Positions 17,229 through 27,172 of a DNA stretch of 64,000 bases are shown here, one piece after another. The notes below the pieces were generated by a model. That model searched no databases. It was not told where the DNA came from and saw nothing but the letters and a program-made list of their open reading frames with translations. The position numbers and the translations under genes are program-made. The DNA is taken from the NCBI RefSeq assembly GCF_010119975.1, contig NZ_CP048222.1:8222501-8286500 (forward strand), read 5' to 3'. The number at the start of each line of letters is the position of its first letter. Position 1 is the first letter of the stretch. Source of the DNA: Rhodocytophaga rosea. GTDB lineage: Bacteria > Bacteroidota > Bacteroidia > Cytophagales > 172606-1.

Positions 17229-18659
17229 ATGAATAATCGATTCTACACCCTTTCTTCACTGCGCTCCTTACCTGTGAGATGGGTTTCAATACTAACACTG
17301 ATATTGCTGGCAGGTGGCAATACGCTATGGGCGCAATCTGCTGGTGGACCAGAGACGTTTTCTATCAAAGATGCAATTGAGTACGCCAATGTGCATAATA
17401 GTAACATCAAGATAGCCCGGTACGACGAAAGTATTGCTTTGCAACGGGTGAATGAAATCAGAGGCTCAGGTTTGCCACAGATCAATATCAATGGGGCCTT
17501 GGATGACCGCCTGAAAATACCGGTTCAGTTGATTCCGGCTTCCGGATTCGGAGGCGGCGGTGATACTACTACAGGTACAGGCGGAGAATATATCCGGTTA
17601 AAGTTCGGTACCAAATACAATGCAAGCCTTACGGGCGAAGTTACCCAGCAGATCATTAACCCTTCCTTTTGGGTGGGTATGAAAGCTGCCAAGCAGAGTT
17701 CGATCTATTACAAGCAGGCTACACAACAAACCACCGAACAAACAGCATATAATATTTCCAATGCCTATTATCAGGTGATTGTAGCCCAGAAACAATTGCA
17801 GTTATTACAAACAAATCTAACCAGCACCCAGAAAATTCTGGCAAATACGCAGCTTCAGTTTAAAAACGGGGTAGCTAAAAAAGTCGATGTAAGCCGTTTG
17901 CAGGTAAATGCCAATAATCTGCAATCGCAGCTGAAACAAGCAGAATTGAGCCTGGTACAAGTATTCAATACCCTGAAGTTTCAGATGGGAATGCCGATTG
18001 AAAAACAAATCTCTCTCAGCGATACTACCTTAACCTTTTCAGAAGAAGAACCAGTGTTAAGCGAGAATACCGGAAATTATGTTGAAAACCGGATTGAATA
18101 TAAGTTATTAGAAACCAATTTAAAGCTGCAGGAACTGGACAAAAAGAATTTTGGTTCGGGATATTTTCCTACACTTTCGGCCTATGGCAACTACGCCTAT
18201 CAGGCACAACGCCAGCAGTTTGACTTCTTTCAGCCGGCTAAACCCTGGTTTGAGTCTTCAGCTATCGGGCTTCGTCTGAGCATTCCTGTATTTGACGGCT
18301 TGCAGCGGAATGCCAGGGTGCAGCAGGCGAAAATTAAATCCCTGCAGATAGAAGAGCGGATGAACCTTACCAAACAAAATATCAATCTGGAGGTTTCCAA
18401 TTCACTTACCCAGTATAGAAATACCCTGCAACGCATTGAAAGTGAGCAGCAAAACGTACAACTGGCACAGGAAGTATATGAAGTAACACAACTGGAATTC
18501 AGAGAAGGTGTAGGAACGTCTACAGATGTAGTTGAAGCTGAAACTTCTTTAAGACAAGCGCAGAATACATATATCACCACCTTACTCGATTTGTATACCG
18601 CACGGCTGGATCTGGAACGTGCCAAAGGAAATTTACTCACCTATCTGAATTCAAAATAA
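17229..18659 (+). CDS. TolC-family outer-membrane efflux channel
   Basis: A 476-residue outer-membrane efflux protein with a signal peptide (about residues 1-35, ending LWAQS). Two homologous coiled-coil halves are visible: the first begins FSIKDAIEYANVHNSNIKIARYDESIALQ and contains AYYQVIVAQKQLQLLQTNL; the second has GLRLSIPVFDGLQRNARVQQAKI and VYEVTQLEFREGVGTSTDVVEAETSL. A Gly/Thr-rich loop (GGGGDTTTGTGG) lies near residue 105. TolC channels form trimeric conduits through the outer membrane and periplasm. First gene of the pump operon, 34 bp before the adaptor. Confidence 0.95.
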   Translation: MNNRFYTLSSLRSLPVRWVSILTLILLAGGNTLWAQSAGGPETFSIKDAIEYANVHNSNIKIARYDESIALQRVNEIRGSGLPQININGALDDRLKIPVQLIPASGFGGGGDTTTGTGGEYIRLKFGTKYNASLTGEVTQQIINPSFWVGMKAAKQSSIYYKQATQQTTEQTAYNISNAYYQVIVAQKQLQLLQTNLTSTQKILANTQLQFKNGVAKKVDVSRLQVNANNLQSQLKQAELSLVQVFNTLKFQMGMPIEKQISLSDTTLTFSEEEPVLSENTGNYVENRIEYKLLETNLKLQELDKKNFGSGYFPTLSAYGNYAYQAQRQQFDFFQPAKPWFESSAIGLRLSIPVFDGLQRNARVQQAKIKSLQIEERMNLTKQNINLEVSNSLTQYRNTLQRIESEQQNVQLAQEVYEVTQLEFREGVGTSTDVVEAETSLRQAQNTYITTLLDLYTARLDLERAKGNLLTYLNSK

Positions 18660-18693
18660 GAAATAGTCATTCGAACGATCAATAAAAAAGTAT

Positions 18694-19752
18694 ATGAAAA
18701 AAATAGTCATTGTGGTAATAGTTCTGGCCTTGAGCGCCCTTGTTGCCTTCCGACTCATCAGCAACAAGAAAGAAATTGACTCAAAAAATAAGATGCCGGA
18801 TAATTCTTCTGTCCGGGTATCCGTAAATGTGGTTCCGGTACAAAGCCGTGTCAGTGAGCAGAATTTAAGTATGGTAGGAACGGTAGCGGCCAATCAGGTA
18901 ATTGATATTAAATCGGAAGTGCAGGGCAAAATCACCAGTCTGAATATTGAACTGGGCAACTATGTAAAAAAGGGACAGGTAATTGCCCGGATTGACGACC
19001 AGATCCGCCGGATTTCTCTTTCCAATGCCGAACAAAAACTGGCTGATGCCCGGCAGAACCTGGAGCGGTACAAGAACTTACTGGAAGGTGGCGCTGCCAC
19101 ACAGGCACAGTTCGAGCAGTATAAACTGAGCTATGAAAATGCAGAAAATGCACTGGCACAGGCTAAAAAAGAGCTTTCCAATACAACCATAGCAGCTCCC
19201 ATCAGCGGGTATATTACCCAGAAAGTGGTAGAATCTGGTGCCTTTGCCAATGTAGGCAATTCTATCGCTACCATTGTAGATGTTTCCAAGCTAAAAGTAC
19301 AGTTGAATGTAGCTGAAAATGATGTATATGCCCTGAAAGTAGGCGACCCGGTAAGCATCACTTCTACCGTTTATCCAGGTGTTACTTTCAAAGGTGAAAT
19401 CACGTTTATCAGCCCAAGTGGGGATGCCGCACATAATTATCCGGTAGAAATTTCCTTTGTTAACCAGGCCAAGAATGAACTGAAAGCCGGCACCTATGTA
19501 AACATTGCCTTCAACCGTAAAAGCCAGGTACCTAGCCTGCAAATTCCAAGAGAATCTCTGGTGGGTAGCCTGAAAGATGCACAGGTTTATGTGGTGAATA
19601 ACAATAATATTGCTCAACTACGTAAAATCACGATTGGAGCAGATAACGGCGCATTTCTGGATGTACTGGAAGGATTAAAAGAGGGCGAAAAAGTCGTAAC
19701 TACCGGACAGATTAACCTGACAGACAGCACCCTGGTAAGTGTAATTAAATAG
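18694..19752 (+). CDS. RND efflux periplasmic adaptor
   Basis: A 352-residue AcrA/HlyD-family adaptor anchored by an N-terminal helix (about residues 3-20, IVIVVIVLALSALVAF). Domains in order: lipoyl half (VIDIKSEVQGKITSLNIELG, YVKKGQVIARID), alpha-hairpin about 100-150 (LADARQNLERYKNLLEGGAA; ALAQAKKELSNT), second lipoyl half (TTIAAPISGYITQKVVESG), beta-barrel and membrane-proximal domains ending EGEKVVTTGQINLTDSTLV. It links the TolC channel upstream to the RND pump downstream. The 115 bp before the pump gene contains a decayed GATTTTCAGGA-type repeat rather than tight operon spacing. Confidence 0.95.
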   Translation: MKKIVIVVIVLALSALVAFRLISNKKEIDSKNKMPDNSSVRVSVNVVPVQSRVSEQNLSMVGTVAANQVIDIKSEVQGKITSLNIELGNYVKKGQVIARIDDQIRRISLSNAEQKLADARQNLERYKNLLEGGAATQAQFEQYKLSYENAENALAQAKKELSNTTIAAPISGYITQKVVESGAFANVGNSIATIVDVSKLKVQLNVAENDVYALKVGDPVSITSTVYPGVTFKGEITFISPSGDAAHNYPVEISFVNQAKNELKAGTYVNIAFNRKSQVPSLQIPRESLVGSLKDAQVYVVNNNNIAQLRKITIGADNGAFLDVLEGLKEGEKVVTTGQINLTDSTLVSVIK

Positions 19753-19867
19753 CCGGGAACCTAGGTTACACAGATCAGAGGATTTTCAGGAGTAGCATAT
19801 ATTCTTTGTCAATCCTGCCTCCTGACCTATTATACAACGAATAACGAACAACGATTAACTAAAAAAT

Positions 19868-22800
19868 ATGTCTATTACCGAAATTTCAATAAAAAGACCA
19901 GCGCTCGTGATTGTGATTTTCACGGTGCTGGGAATTTTGGGAACGCTCAGTTATACCCAGCTGAACTACAACCTGCTGCCAAAATTTGAGGCACCGGTTA
20001 TGTCAGTAATTACGGTATATCCCGGAGCAGCTGCCGGTGAAGTGGAAACATCTGTTACCAAAAAGGTAGAAGATGCCCTTTCTTCCCTGGAAAACCTGGA
20101 TAAAATCCAGTCTACTTCGCAGGAAGGCGTTTCTATAGTAGTGATTAATTTGCTGCAAAGCGCCAATGTAGATGAAGCCGTACAGGATGCACAGCGGAAA
20201 GTAAATGCCATTCTGGCACAACTGCCGGATGATGTAGAGGCACCTACGATTAATAAGTTCTCTACCGATGACCTGCCTGTGTTGCAGTTAGGCTTAACCG
20301 GAAATGTGAGCCCTACAGAATTTTATAAACTGGTAGAAGACCGTATTCAGCCGCAGCTTGCCAAAATACAAGGAGTTGGCCAGATTACACTCGTAGGGGG
20401 TGAAAAACGGGAGATCAAAGTAAACATTGATCCTGAAAAATTAAAGGCATATAAACTTTCCATTAATCAGGTTACACAAGCGATTGTTAGTGCCAACCAG
20501 GATTTCCCGACTGGCCGGGTAGAAACATCCGATCAGCAATATAGCTTACGTCTGGCCGCTAAATTTACCACTCTGGATCAATTGCGTAACCTGGTGGTGT
20601 CTTACCAGACGAATGGAAGCCGTATCACAGTGAAGGATGTGGCAGAAGTAGAAGATGGCATTGCGGAGTATTCTACCCTCAACCGGATCAACGGCCGTTC
20701 TTCTATTGGGATGATTATCCAGAAACAAGCCGATGCCAATGCAGTAGATTTAAGTAAGAAGGTACGGGCAGAGATTGTGAACATTGAAAAACTATATGCA
20801 GCCAACGGTGTAAAATTCAGTATTGCCAACGATACTTCTACCTATACCCTGGCTTCTGCCGATGCTGTACAGTTCGACTTATTGCTGGCTGTGATCATTG
20901 TAGCGGCCGTTATGCTGATCTTCCTGCACAGTCTGCGCAGCTCTCTGATTGTTATGGTGGCTATTCCGGCCTCTATGATCTCTACATTCATTCTCATGTA
21001 TGTATTTGGCTTCTCGCTCAACCTGATGACGCTGATGGCACTTTCCCTGGTGGTAGGTATCCTGGTGGATGACTCGATTGTGGTACTGGAGAATATTTAC
21101 CGTCACATGGAGATGGGCAAAGACAGACGTACGGCTGCTCTGGACGGCCGGAATGAAATTGGCTTTACTGCCTTAGCTATTACCCTGGTAGACGTAGTGG
21201 TGTTCTTACCTATGTCTATGGTATCCGGCCTGATCGGAAATATCCTGCGTGAATTTGCCCTGGTGGTGGTGTTTTCTACCCTGATGTCTTTATTTGTATC
21301 ATTCACGATTACACCGATGCTGGCTTCCCGTTTCGGTAAACTGGATCATTTCACAACTAAAACCCTCTGGGGACGCATTTCCCTGGGTTTTGAACGTATG
21401 TTTACCAGCCTGCAAGATGGCTATACCAGGGTATTAAGCTGGAGTCTGGGTCACCGCTGGGTCATTTACCTGAGTGCCTTTTTACTGTTTGTAGGTTCCA
21501 TTGCACTGGTTCCGGCAGGATTTATTGGAAGTGAATTTGCAGCCCAGGGCGACCGGGGGGAACTGGTTGTTCAACTGGAGATGGAACCGCAGGTAACCTT
21601 ATATCAGAATAACCTGATTACTAAAAAAGTAGAGCAGCTGATTAAATCCCGTCCCGAAGTAAATCTGGTACTGAGTAAAGTAGGCTATACCAGCGGACAA
21701 ATGGGAACCGGAACAGGTTCTAAAAACCGTTCAGAATTAACCGTAGTTCTGGTAGATAAACATCAGCGCAGCCTGAGTGTCGAGCAATTCGGTGCACAGA
21801 TCAAAGCAGAAATCCAGAAAATCCCAGGCGTAAAAGCGAAGGCAGCGCCTACCAGTATAACCGGAAATGCCAACGTCGCTCCTGTTCAGATCGTATTAAA
21901 AGGCGCTGAACTGGAAAGAGTACGTGAAGCCGCTAATACAGTTTTAGGAGTGGTGCAAAAAATTCCTGGAACTACTGACGTAGAGTTTTCTATTGAAGAC
22001 CCCAATCCGGAATTGCAGGTAAAACTCGACCGGGAACGGATGGCTGCGTTAGGCTTGTCGGTGACGGATATTGGTTCTACCCTGCGCACGGCCTTTAACG
22101 GAAATGATGACTCCAAATACCGCCAGGGACAGTATGAGTATGATATCTTTATCTCCCTGGACCGCTTCAACCGCTCCAACCGGGACGATGTGAGCAATAT
22201 TACGTTCGTGAATAACCAGGGACAACTGGTAGAATTAAAGCAGTTTGCTGATGTTTCTCAGGAACTTGGTGCGAGCAAACTGGAACGCCGGGACAGATTA
22301 TCTGCCATTACGGTGAATGCACAGGTAGTAGGCCGTCCTATAGGAACCGTAGGTAATGATATAAAAGAGGTAATGAAGAGCAAAAAATTGCCGGATGGAA
22401 TTATCATCGAATATGCTGGTTCATTGCAACAACAATCGGATGCCTTCGGAAGCTTAGCCATTGCCCTCGTCATTGCGATTGTATTCGTATACCTGATCAT
22501 GGTGGCTTTATATGATTCGTTCATCTATCCGTTTATTGTATTGTTCTCCTTACCAGTAGCCTTGATCGGCGCTTTGCTGGCACTGGCATTGGCTTTTGAG
22601 AACCTGAGTATTTTCTCGATTATCGGGATGATCATGCTGATGGGTCTGGTAGCTAAAAACGCCATTCTGATTGTTGACTTTACCAACCAGCAGCGGGCAC
22701 TGGGTTTATCCGTACGGGATGCCTTGATTGAAGCCGGAAGAGAGCGTTTACGCCCCATTTTGATGACAACCCTGGCAATGGTGTTTGGGATGTTGCCTAT

Positions 22801-23014
22801 TGCTCTGGCATCCGGAGCAGGTGCTGAAACGAAAAATGGCCTGGCCTGGGTAATTATCGGTGGCTTAACAAGTTCCTTGTTATTAACACTGGTATTGGTC
22901 CCTTCTGCCTATATGACCATTGAAAGAGCCATTACGAAAGTAAGAGGCTGGTTTGGCAAGAAAACGCCGCAAACCGCTGTTCTCTCAGTTCCTTCTACGG
23001 CTAAGCATTCTTAG
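19868..23014 (+). CDS. RND-family inner-membrane efflux pump (HAE1 type)
   Basis: A full-length 1048-residue pump. TM1 is at about residues 12-32 (PALVIVIFTVLGILGTLSYT), and two large periplasmic loops follow TM1 and TM7. Proton relay residues are present: paired aspartates in TM4 (VVGILVDDSIVVLENIYRHM) and a lysine in TM10 (MGLVAKNAILIVDFTNQ). PRPILMTTLAMV-type sequence (RERLRPILMTTLAMVFG) precedes TM11. With the preceding TolC and adaptor it forms a complete tripartite exporter driven by proton influx. It belongs to the branch with a short, aliphatic periplasmic entrance typical of the HAE-1/MexF-like Bacteroidota pumps, but the substrate is unknown. A rho-independent terminator follows at 23041. 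Confidence 0.96.
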   Translation: MSITEISIKRPALVIVIFTVLGILGTLSYTQLNYNLLPKFEAPVMSVITVYPGAAAGEVETSVTKKVEDALSSLENLDKIQSTSQEGVSIVVINLLQSANVDEAVQDAQRKVNAILAQLPDDVEAPTINKFSTDDLPVLQLGLTGNVSPTEFYKLVEDRIQPQLAKIQGVGQITLVGGEKREIKVNIDPEKLKAYKLSINQVTQAIVSANQDFPTGRVETSDQQYSLRLAAKFTTLDQLRNLVVSYQTNGSRITVKDVAEVEDGIAEYSTLNRINGRSSIGMIIQKQADANAVDLSKKVRAEIVNIEKLYAANGVKFSIANDTSTYTLASADAVQFDLLLAVIIVAAVMLIFLHSLRSSLIVMVAIPASMISTFILMYVFGFSLNLMTLMALSLVVGILVDDSIVVLENIYRHMEMGKDRRTAALDGRNEIGFTALAITLVDVVVFLPMSMVSGLIGNILREFALVVVFSTLMSLFVSFTITPMLASRFGKLDHFTTKTLWGRISLGFERMFTSLQDGYTRVLSWSLGHRWVIYLSAFLLFVGSIALVPAGFIGSEFAAQGDRGELVVQLEMEPQVTLYQNNLITKKVEQLIKSRPEVNLVLSKVGYTSGQMGTGTGSKNRSELTVVLVDKHQRSLSVEQFGAQIKAEIQKIPGVKAKAAPTSITGNANVAPVQIVLKGAELERVREAANTVLGVVQKIPGTTDVEFSIEDPNPELQVKLDRERMAALGLSVTDIGSTLRTAFNGNDDSKYRQGQYEYDIFISLDRFNRSNRDDVSNITFVNNQGQLVELKQFADVSQELGASKLERRDRLSAITVNAQVVGRPIGTVGNDIKEVMKSKKLPDGIIIEYAGSLQQQSDAFGSLAIALVIAIVFVYLIMVALYDSFIYPFIVLFSLPVALIGALLALALAFENLSIFSIIGMIMLMGLVAKNAILIVDFTNQQRALGLSVRDALIEAGRERLRPILMTTLAMVFGMLPIALASGAGAETKNGLAWVIIGGLTSSLLLTLVLVPSAYMTIERAITKVRGWFGKKTPQTAVLSVPSTAKHS

Positions 23015-23040
23015 CTGAACTGTTAAATTATTAAAAAAAA

Positions 23041-23072
23041 TAAACCCGGGCCATTGGAATTGTCCGGGTTTA
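23041..23072 (+). terminator. Terminator of the efflux operon
   Basis: TAAACCCGG (23041-23049) pairs with CCGGGTTTA (23064-23072) around a 14-base loop, preceded by an A-run and followed by TTGTTTTA. It lies 27 bp after the pump stop codon. Confidence 0.85.
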
Positions 23073-23095
23073 TTGTTTTACCGAAATAATAAACA

Positions 23096-23250
23096 AAATG
23101 CGTATTGGTGATAACAGCTTTTGCAGAAGGCACCCTATACAAGCTTTAGGGTCAGCATTGGCCTTATGCGGGTTGAATACAGAGATTGATGCTAAAACTA
23201 TGCCTCTCCGACTCAGGAAGCGAAAAGCTTCTGCATTGAATATTAGCTTA
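23096..23250. repeat. Dispersed repeat, copy A (about 150 bp)
   Basis: This region, following the efflux terminator, aligns with 35251-35400 over its length. Shared words include GATAACAGCTTTTGCAG, CACC-TATACAA, GGGTCAGCA-TGGCC and ATGC-AAA, with small indels. An open frame across copy A (23098-23280) is not conserved in copy B, so it is not treated as a gene. No terminal inverted repeats or coding capacity were found. Confidence 0.75.
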
Positions 23251-23280
23251 TTACGGAAGATGACATTTATAATAGTGTAG

Positions 23281-24621
23281 CTATTGATTAATTATTTTTC
23301 CCAATTCCTCCTTTAACAATACTTCCAGGTATTCCCGTATATTAATCTGGTTCAGGTCAGCGGTTTCGGCTACTATTACCGGGAGCAAATGTACATGCAT
23401 ATAAACCGTCTGGTTGCCCAGGCCATTTTCTATTTCATAGGTTAAGGTTTCCAGTTTTGTCACCCGTCCGGGATACAGCAGGTGTACCTGGGTAGAATTC
23501 CTGCGGACAGCATAGGCCAGCATCTGGTACAAATCTGCCTGATTGATATCCTTTCGCACATGTTCCAGATCATGGTTCAGTACTTGATACTTTGTATCCA
23601 TAATTACATTGGTTGCCGGAATCCAGATATCATTGCGGATCTGGAAAACCTGTTCTCCCTGCCAGGTAGCCAGGTAACTCCGGCTTTGTGTCTTTACCTG
23701 TATCTGGGGAAAATGTTGTTTAATAAATCCGGCTACAAAATATTCAAATACTCTTTCCATGGGTACCAGAAAAGAAAAATACCTGCCTTCTTGCTCTGGT
23801 GGGGATACTTGTTCATTCGCCAGGAAGAACCGGCACATATTCACGATTTCCTGGTGGTCTTCATACAAACGGTTCAGGCGGATGGTATCTATCTCTGAAA
23901 GCAAAAATTCCTGCTCACTTACTTCCTTCAACAGAAATAACACCGATTCGAGCGGCTGAATACTTTTTTTAGAAGCTACCGGTAAAAGCTGAGTGGCTAC
24001 ATATTTTACAAGGCGGTTAAAGGAATTATCGTACTGCAAAGAAGAATACCTGGTTTGTAGTTTTTGCCACTGGCCGGTACCTAACTGTTGTTGCATGTAG
24101 GGGTCTGTCAGGAGTTTGCCGCGCATAAATTGCTGGGGACCTTCTTCTTCTTCATAAGCTACATACGCCTGTGTCGAGAGTATCTGCTCGGTGAATACAG
24201 CAAACATATGGATACAAACCTGTAAAGGCGTACCTTCTGCTTCCGTATCGAGGCTATGTCTGGCAAAAGGAAAACGGAAGCCTGGAACATATGATAAATA
24301 AAACAACAGGTGCTGAAACATAGTGTGGCTGGAAAAACTGGCAGACTGAAAAATCTTAGGAAGCAGTTCAATCAGCAGTCCTTGATAATATATAAATCCC
24401 ACATAATTCCTGGCTTGTATGTCCTTTCCATCAAATGTTAAAATGGCTTGTCCTTGTTTGCGGATAGTAGCGCTCAGTTCTTCAGATTCGGCCTCTTCTA
24501 TCATCTGTTGCTCATAGAACCATAAGCGGTTTTCCCATATTTGCTTCAGGTACGTTTTAAAAGATTGAAGTTCTATATGTGCAGGTAAGGTCTGATAATC
24601 ACCGAATTCGTACAGTTGCAT
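23281..24621 (-). CDS. McrC-like restriction subunit without McrB
   Basis: A 446-residue protein of the McrC family (5-methylcytosine restriction system nuclease subunit). Signatures: N-terminal DNA-binding region with YVGFIYYQGLLIELLPKIF, central LQYDNSFNRLVKYVATQLLP, and a C-terminal PD-(D/E)xK-type nuclease core (QIRNDIWIPATNVIMDTKYQ, then NQADLYQMLAYA and HLLYPG). In known systems McrC works only with the GTP-driven motor McrB, normally the adjacent upstream gene. Here the upstream neighbour is a rightward alpha/beta hydrolase, and no McrB-like AAA+ gene is in the window. So it is an orphan, dependent on a partner elsewhere or with a different role. Confidence 0.85.
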   Translation of the reverse strand: MQLYEFGDYQTLPAHIELQSFKTYLKQIWENRLWFYEQQMIEEAESEELSATIRKQGQAILTFDGKDIQARNYVGFIYYQGLLIELLPKIFQSASFSSHTMFQHLLFYLSYVPGFRFPFARHSLDTEAEGTPLQVCIHMFAVFTEQILSTQAYVAYEEEEGPQQFMRGKLLTDPYMQQQLGTGQWQKLQTRYSSLQYDNSFNRLVKYVATQLLPVASKKSIQPLESVLFLLKEVSEQEFLLSEIDTIRLNRLYEDHQEIVNMCRFFLANEQVSPPEQEGRYFSFLVPMERVFEYFVAGFIKQHFPQIQVKTQSRSYLATWQGEQVFQIRNDIWIPATNVIMDTKYQVLNHDLEHVRKDINQADLYQMLAYAVRRNSTQVHLLYPGRVTKLETLTYEIENGLGNQTVYMHVHLLPVIVAETADLNQINIREYLEVLLKEELGKIINQ

Positions 24622-24845
24622 GGCGGGAAAATTGTGTTAACTTAAAAGAGAATTTCTTCAGTTTGCTGTAATTATTACTGCTCCCTGATGGTACGCAACA
24701 GTAAACGATTGACACCTTGACAATCTGTTAAAAAGAAGTAATTTACTGTTTTTATCAACGGTTTTGGAAAAATATTCAGGAGCGATATAACAAAGTATCT
24801 CTTTCTCTTCAGCGAGTTTTTAAAATACATTTAAATATAAAATCT

Positions 24846-25661
24846 ATGCCTGCCTTTCGATTACTTCTCTTCATCTGGATTATTCTTTGTCCGGTTTTTA
24901 ATAGTTATGCCCAGCAAAATACTTCTGCCACCGGTAAGCATTTTACTTCCTTTGATAGCACCAGGATTTACTATGAAGTGCAAGGAACAGGAAAACCAGT
25001 AGTATTGATTCATGGCTTTATTGTAAACAGTACTTCCTGGAAATCAAGCCCGGTATACGACAGCCTGCAGCGGAATGGTTTCCAGCTGATTACCCTGGAT
25101 TTACGCGGCAATGGCAACTCTGATAAACCCCATGAGAACGCAAAATATGCAGACAATGCTGAAATCAAAGATATTATGGCTTTAGCCAAATTATTGAAAT
25201 TAAAAAAATATGATGTGGTCGGCTATTCCAGAGGTGCTATTGTGGGTGCCAAACTGATGGTAACTGATCCCAAAGTTAACAAAGTGGTACTGGGTGGCAT
25301 GGGCGCTGATTTTACCAATCCGGATTGGCCCAGAAGGAAGCTTTTTTATCAGGCATTATCCGGAGAGCCAGTGAAAGAACTGGAAGCGATGGTGAAACAT
25401 GTGCAGCAAAGCGGCCTGGACCAAACGGCTCTGGCCTTTTCTCAGAAAGAACAGCCTGTAACCACACCGCAGGAACTGGCGAAAGTTCAACATCCGGTTC
25501 TGGTGATTTCAGGCGATGTAGATAATGATAATGGTTCTGCCGAGGAACTTGCCAAATTAATTAAACAGTCCAAAGTGGTAAGAGTACCTGGCAATCATGG
25601 TAACACCATGCGTTCGGCTGAATTTGCAAGGGAGATCACTCAGTTCCTGAAAGGGAAGTAA
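24846..25661 (+). CDS. Exported alpha/beta hydrolase
   Basis: A 271-residue alpha/beta-hydrolase with a signal peptide (about residues 1-22, ending NSYAQ). The oxyanion motif is VVLIHGFIVNSTSW, the nucleophile elbow is GYSRGAIVG with Ser128, the late acid region is HPVLVISGDVDNDNG, and the catalytic His is in PGNHGNTMR. The LDLRGNGNSDKP motif is typical of esterase, haloperoxidase or epoxide-hydrolase relatives. Activity is probably ester hydrolysis in the periplasm; the substrate is unknown. No operon partners are evident, as the lipoprotein at 25758 is 96 bp downstream and differs in composition. Confidence 0.88.
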   Translation: MPAFRLLLFIWIILCPVFNSYAQQNTSATGKHFTSFDSTRIYYEVQGTGKPVVLIHGFIVNSTSWKSSPVYDSLQRNGFQLITLDLRGNGNSDKPHENAKYADNAEIKDIMALAKLLKLKKYDVVGYSRGAIVGAKLMVTDPKVNKVVLGGMGADFTNPDWPRRKLFYQALSGEPVKELEAMVKHVQQSGLDQTALAFSQKEQPVTTPQELAKVQHPVLVISGDVDNDNGSAEELAKLIKQSKVVRVPGNHGNTMRSAEFAREITQFLKGK

Positions 25662-25757
25662 GACTGGTATTGAGTTGCAGTTCTCATCATTAAATCAGGA
25701 TGCAACTTTCCCAGGTATGCAGGGGTCATGTAGGAAACATTTCATTTCTATGAGTCT

Positions 25758-26132
25758 ATGAGAAAGATATTACTACTTCTATTTATGGGGTTCCTTCTTT
25801 TGTCTTGTCAGCGGGAAGATGTAGTTCCGGGTCAACTCCTGCTGCGTATTAAAAATGCAACTTCCTATCAGTTTGATGAAGTATATGTGAATACGTCAAA
25901 TGGAGAGAATTTGTATGGCATTCTGAAGGCTAGTTCAACTTCAGACTACAAAGAGTTCGAGGCTGCCTATCGCTATGCGTACATAAAATTAAAGATACAG
26001 GGAGAGGAATTTGTTATTCAGCCAATTGATTATGTAGGCGAAGAACTTTTGACAGAAGGTAAATATACGTATGTATTGAGTATGTATGATTATGAAAATA
26101 AGCTATTACAACTTGAGTTTAAAAAGGAATAA
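25758..26132 (+). CDS. Small putative lipoprotein, unknown
   Basis: A 124-residue protein beginning MRKILLLLFMGFLLLSCQRE, a clear lipoprotein signal with lipidated Cys17. The mature part is likely a single beta-sandwich (QLLLRIKNATSYQFDEVYVN, then YRYAYIKLKIQGEEFVIQP). No family recognised. It resembles the other AT-rich single-gene lipoproteins in this window (587-970 and 4663-5052) in size and design, but they are not obviously homologous. Confidence 0.65.
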   Translation: MRKILLLLFMGFLLLSCQREDVVPGQLLLRIKNATSYQFDEVYVNTSNGENLYGILKASSTSDYKEFEAAYRYAYIKLKIQGEEFVIQPIDYVGEELLTEGKYTYVLSMYDYENKLLQLEFKKE

Positions 26133-26245
26133 CTATAGGTACTAAAACCGACATCGAGCACTAACCAAACCCGTTTAATCGCAAAGCCATCCCACTGTGT
26201 AATAGTATACAGAAGTCTCTACCGGCATCCAGGCAAGCGGCAAGC

Positions 26246-27172
26246 TCAGGAAGTTTTTGCTGCAGCACGCTTTAATTTCAGGCTGGAAAGATTCCGTTTT
26301 AATACCGGATACAGCAATACTGCCGCCAGAATAATTACAGTCCCAAAATAAAAACCAGGGGTCATTTTTTCGGCATCGCCAAAAAACAGAAAAGCCAGCA
26401 CTATGCCGTATACCGGCTCCAGGTTGATGGTCAGGTTCATGGCAAAAGCCGTAAACTTCTTCATCAGCCGCACCGCCAGAGAATACGCATATACAGTACA
26501 GATTCCGGCCAGAATGGCAATATATAGCCAGTCGGTGAGCGTAGGATTGAGCTGTAAAGTCTGGGTATCAGTCAGGTAATAACGGTAAACCGGGAGAAAT
26601 AAACCGGTGGTGAGGAAGGCACCGATCATTTCATAAAACGTAATCACAAAGGCATCGTGCTTGTTAGTAAATCCGGCATTGATCACACTGAACAAAGCCG
26701 CCAGCAGCGCCGAACCAATCGCCATCGTTATTCCCAGGGCATGATTAAATTCAAAATGAAATACCACATATAAACCCACAATTACCACCAGCCCGAGGAA
26801 GATTTCCAGCACACTGATTCGTCTTCCCCGGATGAGAGGTTCTGTGAGGCTGGTCCACAGGGAACTGGTCGCCATGCCAGCCAGACAGATAGAGGCCGTA
26901 GAAACCCTGGCTGCGCCGAAAAACAGAATCCAGTGGGCCGCAATTAAGGCACCAGTACTCATTAATTTGAGCATTTCAGGCACCGGCATACTGAACTTCT
27001 TCTTGCGTACATATAAAAGTACAGCCAGAAACAGGATAGATAGCAGGATACGGAAAAAGACCAGTTCAACAGCCGGAATACTGATCAGCAAACCCAGAAT
27101 GGCTGTAAATCCCCAGATAAGGACAATAAAATGGAGTTGCAGATAGTCTTTTAAGGCAGGTTGAGTGGTCAT
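26246..27172 (-). CDS. EamA/DMT-family membrane transporter
   Basis: A 308-residue protein with about ten transmembrane helices in two EamA repeats. The first contains LIWGFTAILGLLISIPAVEL and VFFRILLSILFLAVLLYVRKK; the second begins near ALGITMAIGSALLAALFSVI and includes MNLTINLEPVYGIVLAFLFFGD, the typical second-repeat signature. A basic C-terminal tail (KRNLSSLKLKRAAAK) faces the cytoplasm. Such transporters move small metabolites or amino acids, usually outwards; the substrate cannot be predicted. Apparently monocistronic. Confidence 0.9.
   Translation of the reverse strand: MTTQPALKDYLQLHFIVLIWGFTAILGLLISIPAVELVFFRILLSILFLAVLLYVRKKKFSMPVPEMLKLMSTGALIAAHWILFFGAARVSTASICLAGMATSSLWTSLTEPLIRGRRISVLEIFLGLVVIVGLYVVFHFEFNHALGITMAIGSALLAALFSVINAGFTNKHDAFVITFYEMIGAFLTTGLFLPVYRYYLTDTQTLQLNPTLTDWLYIAILAGICTVYAYSLAVRLMKKFTAFAMNLTINLEPVYGIVLAFLFFGDAEKMTPGFYFGTVIILAAVLLYPVLKRNLSSLKLKRAAAKTS

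Noticed and set aside
23098-23280. 60-codon open frame across the dispersed repeat copy A
   Set aside because: The frame is not kept in copy B at 35251-35400, where stops and indels occur; it is repeat sequence rather than a gene.
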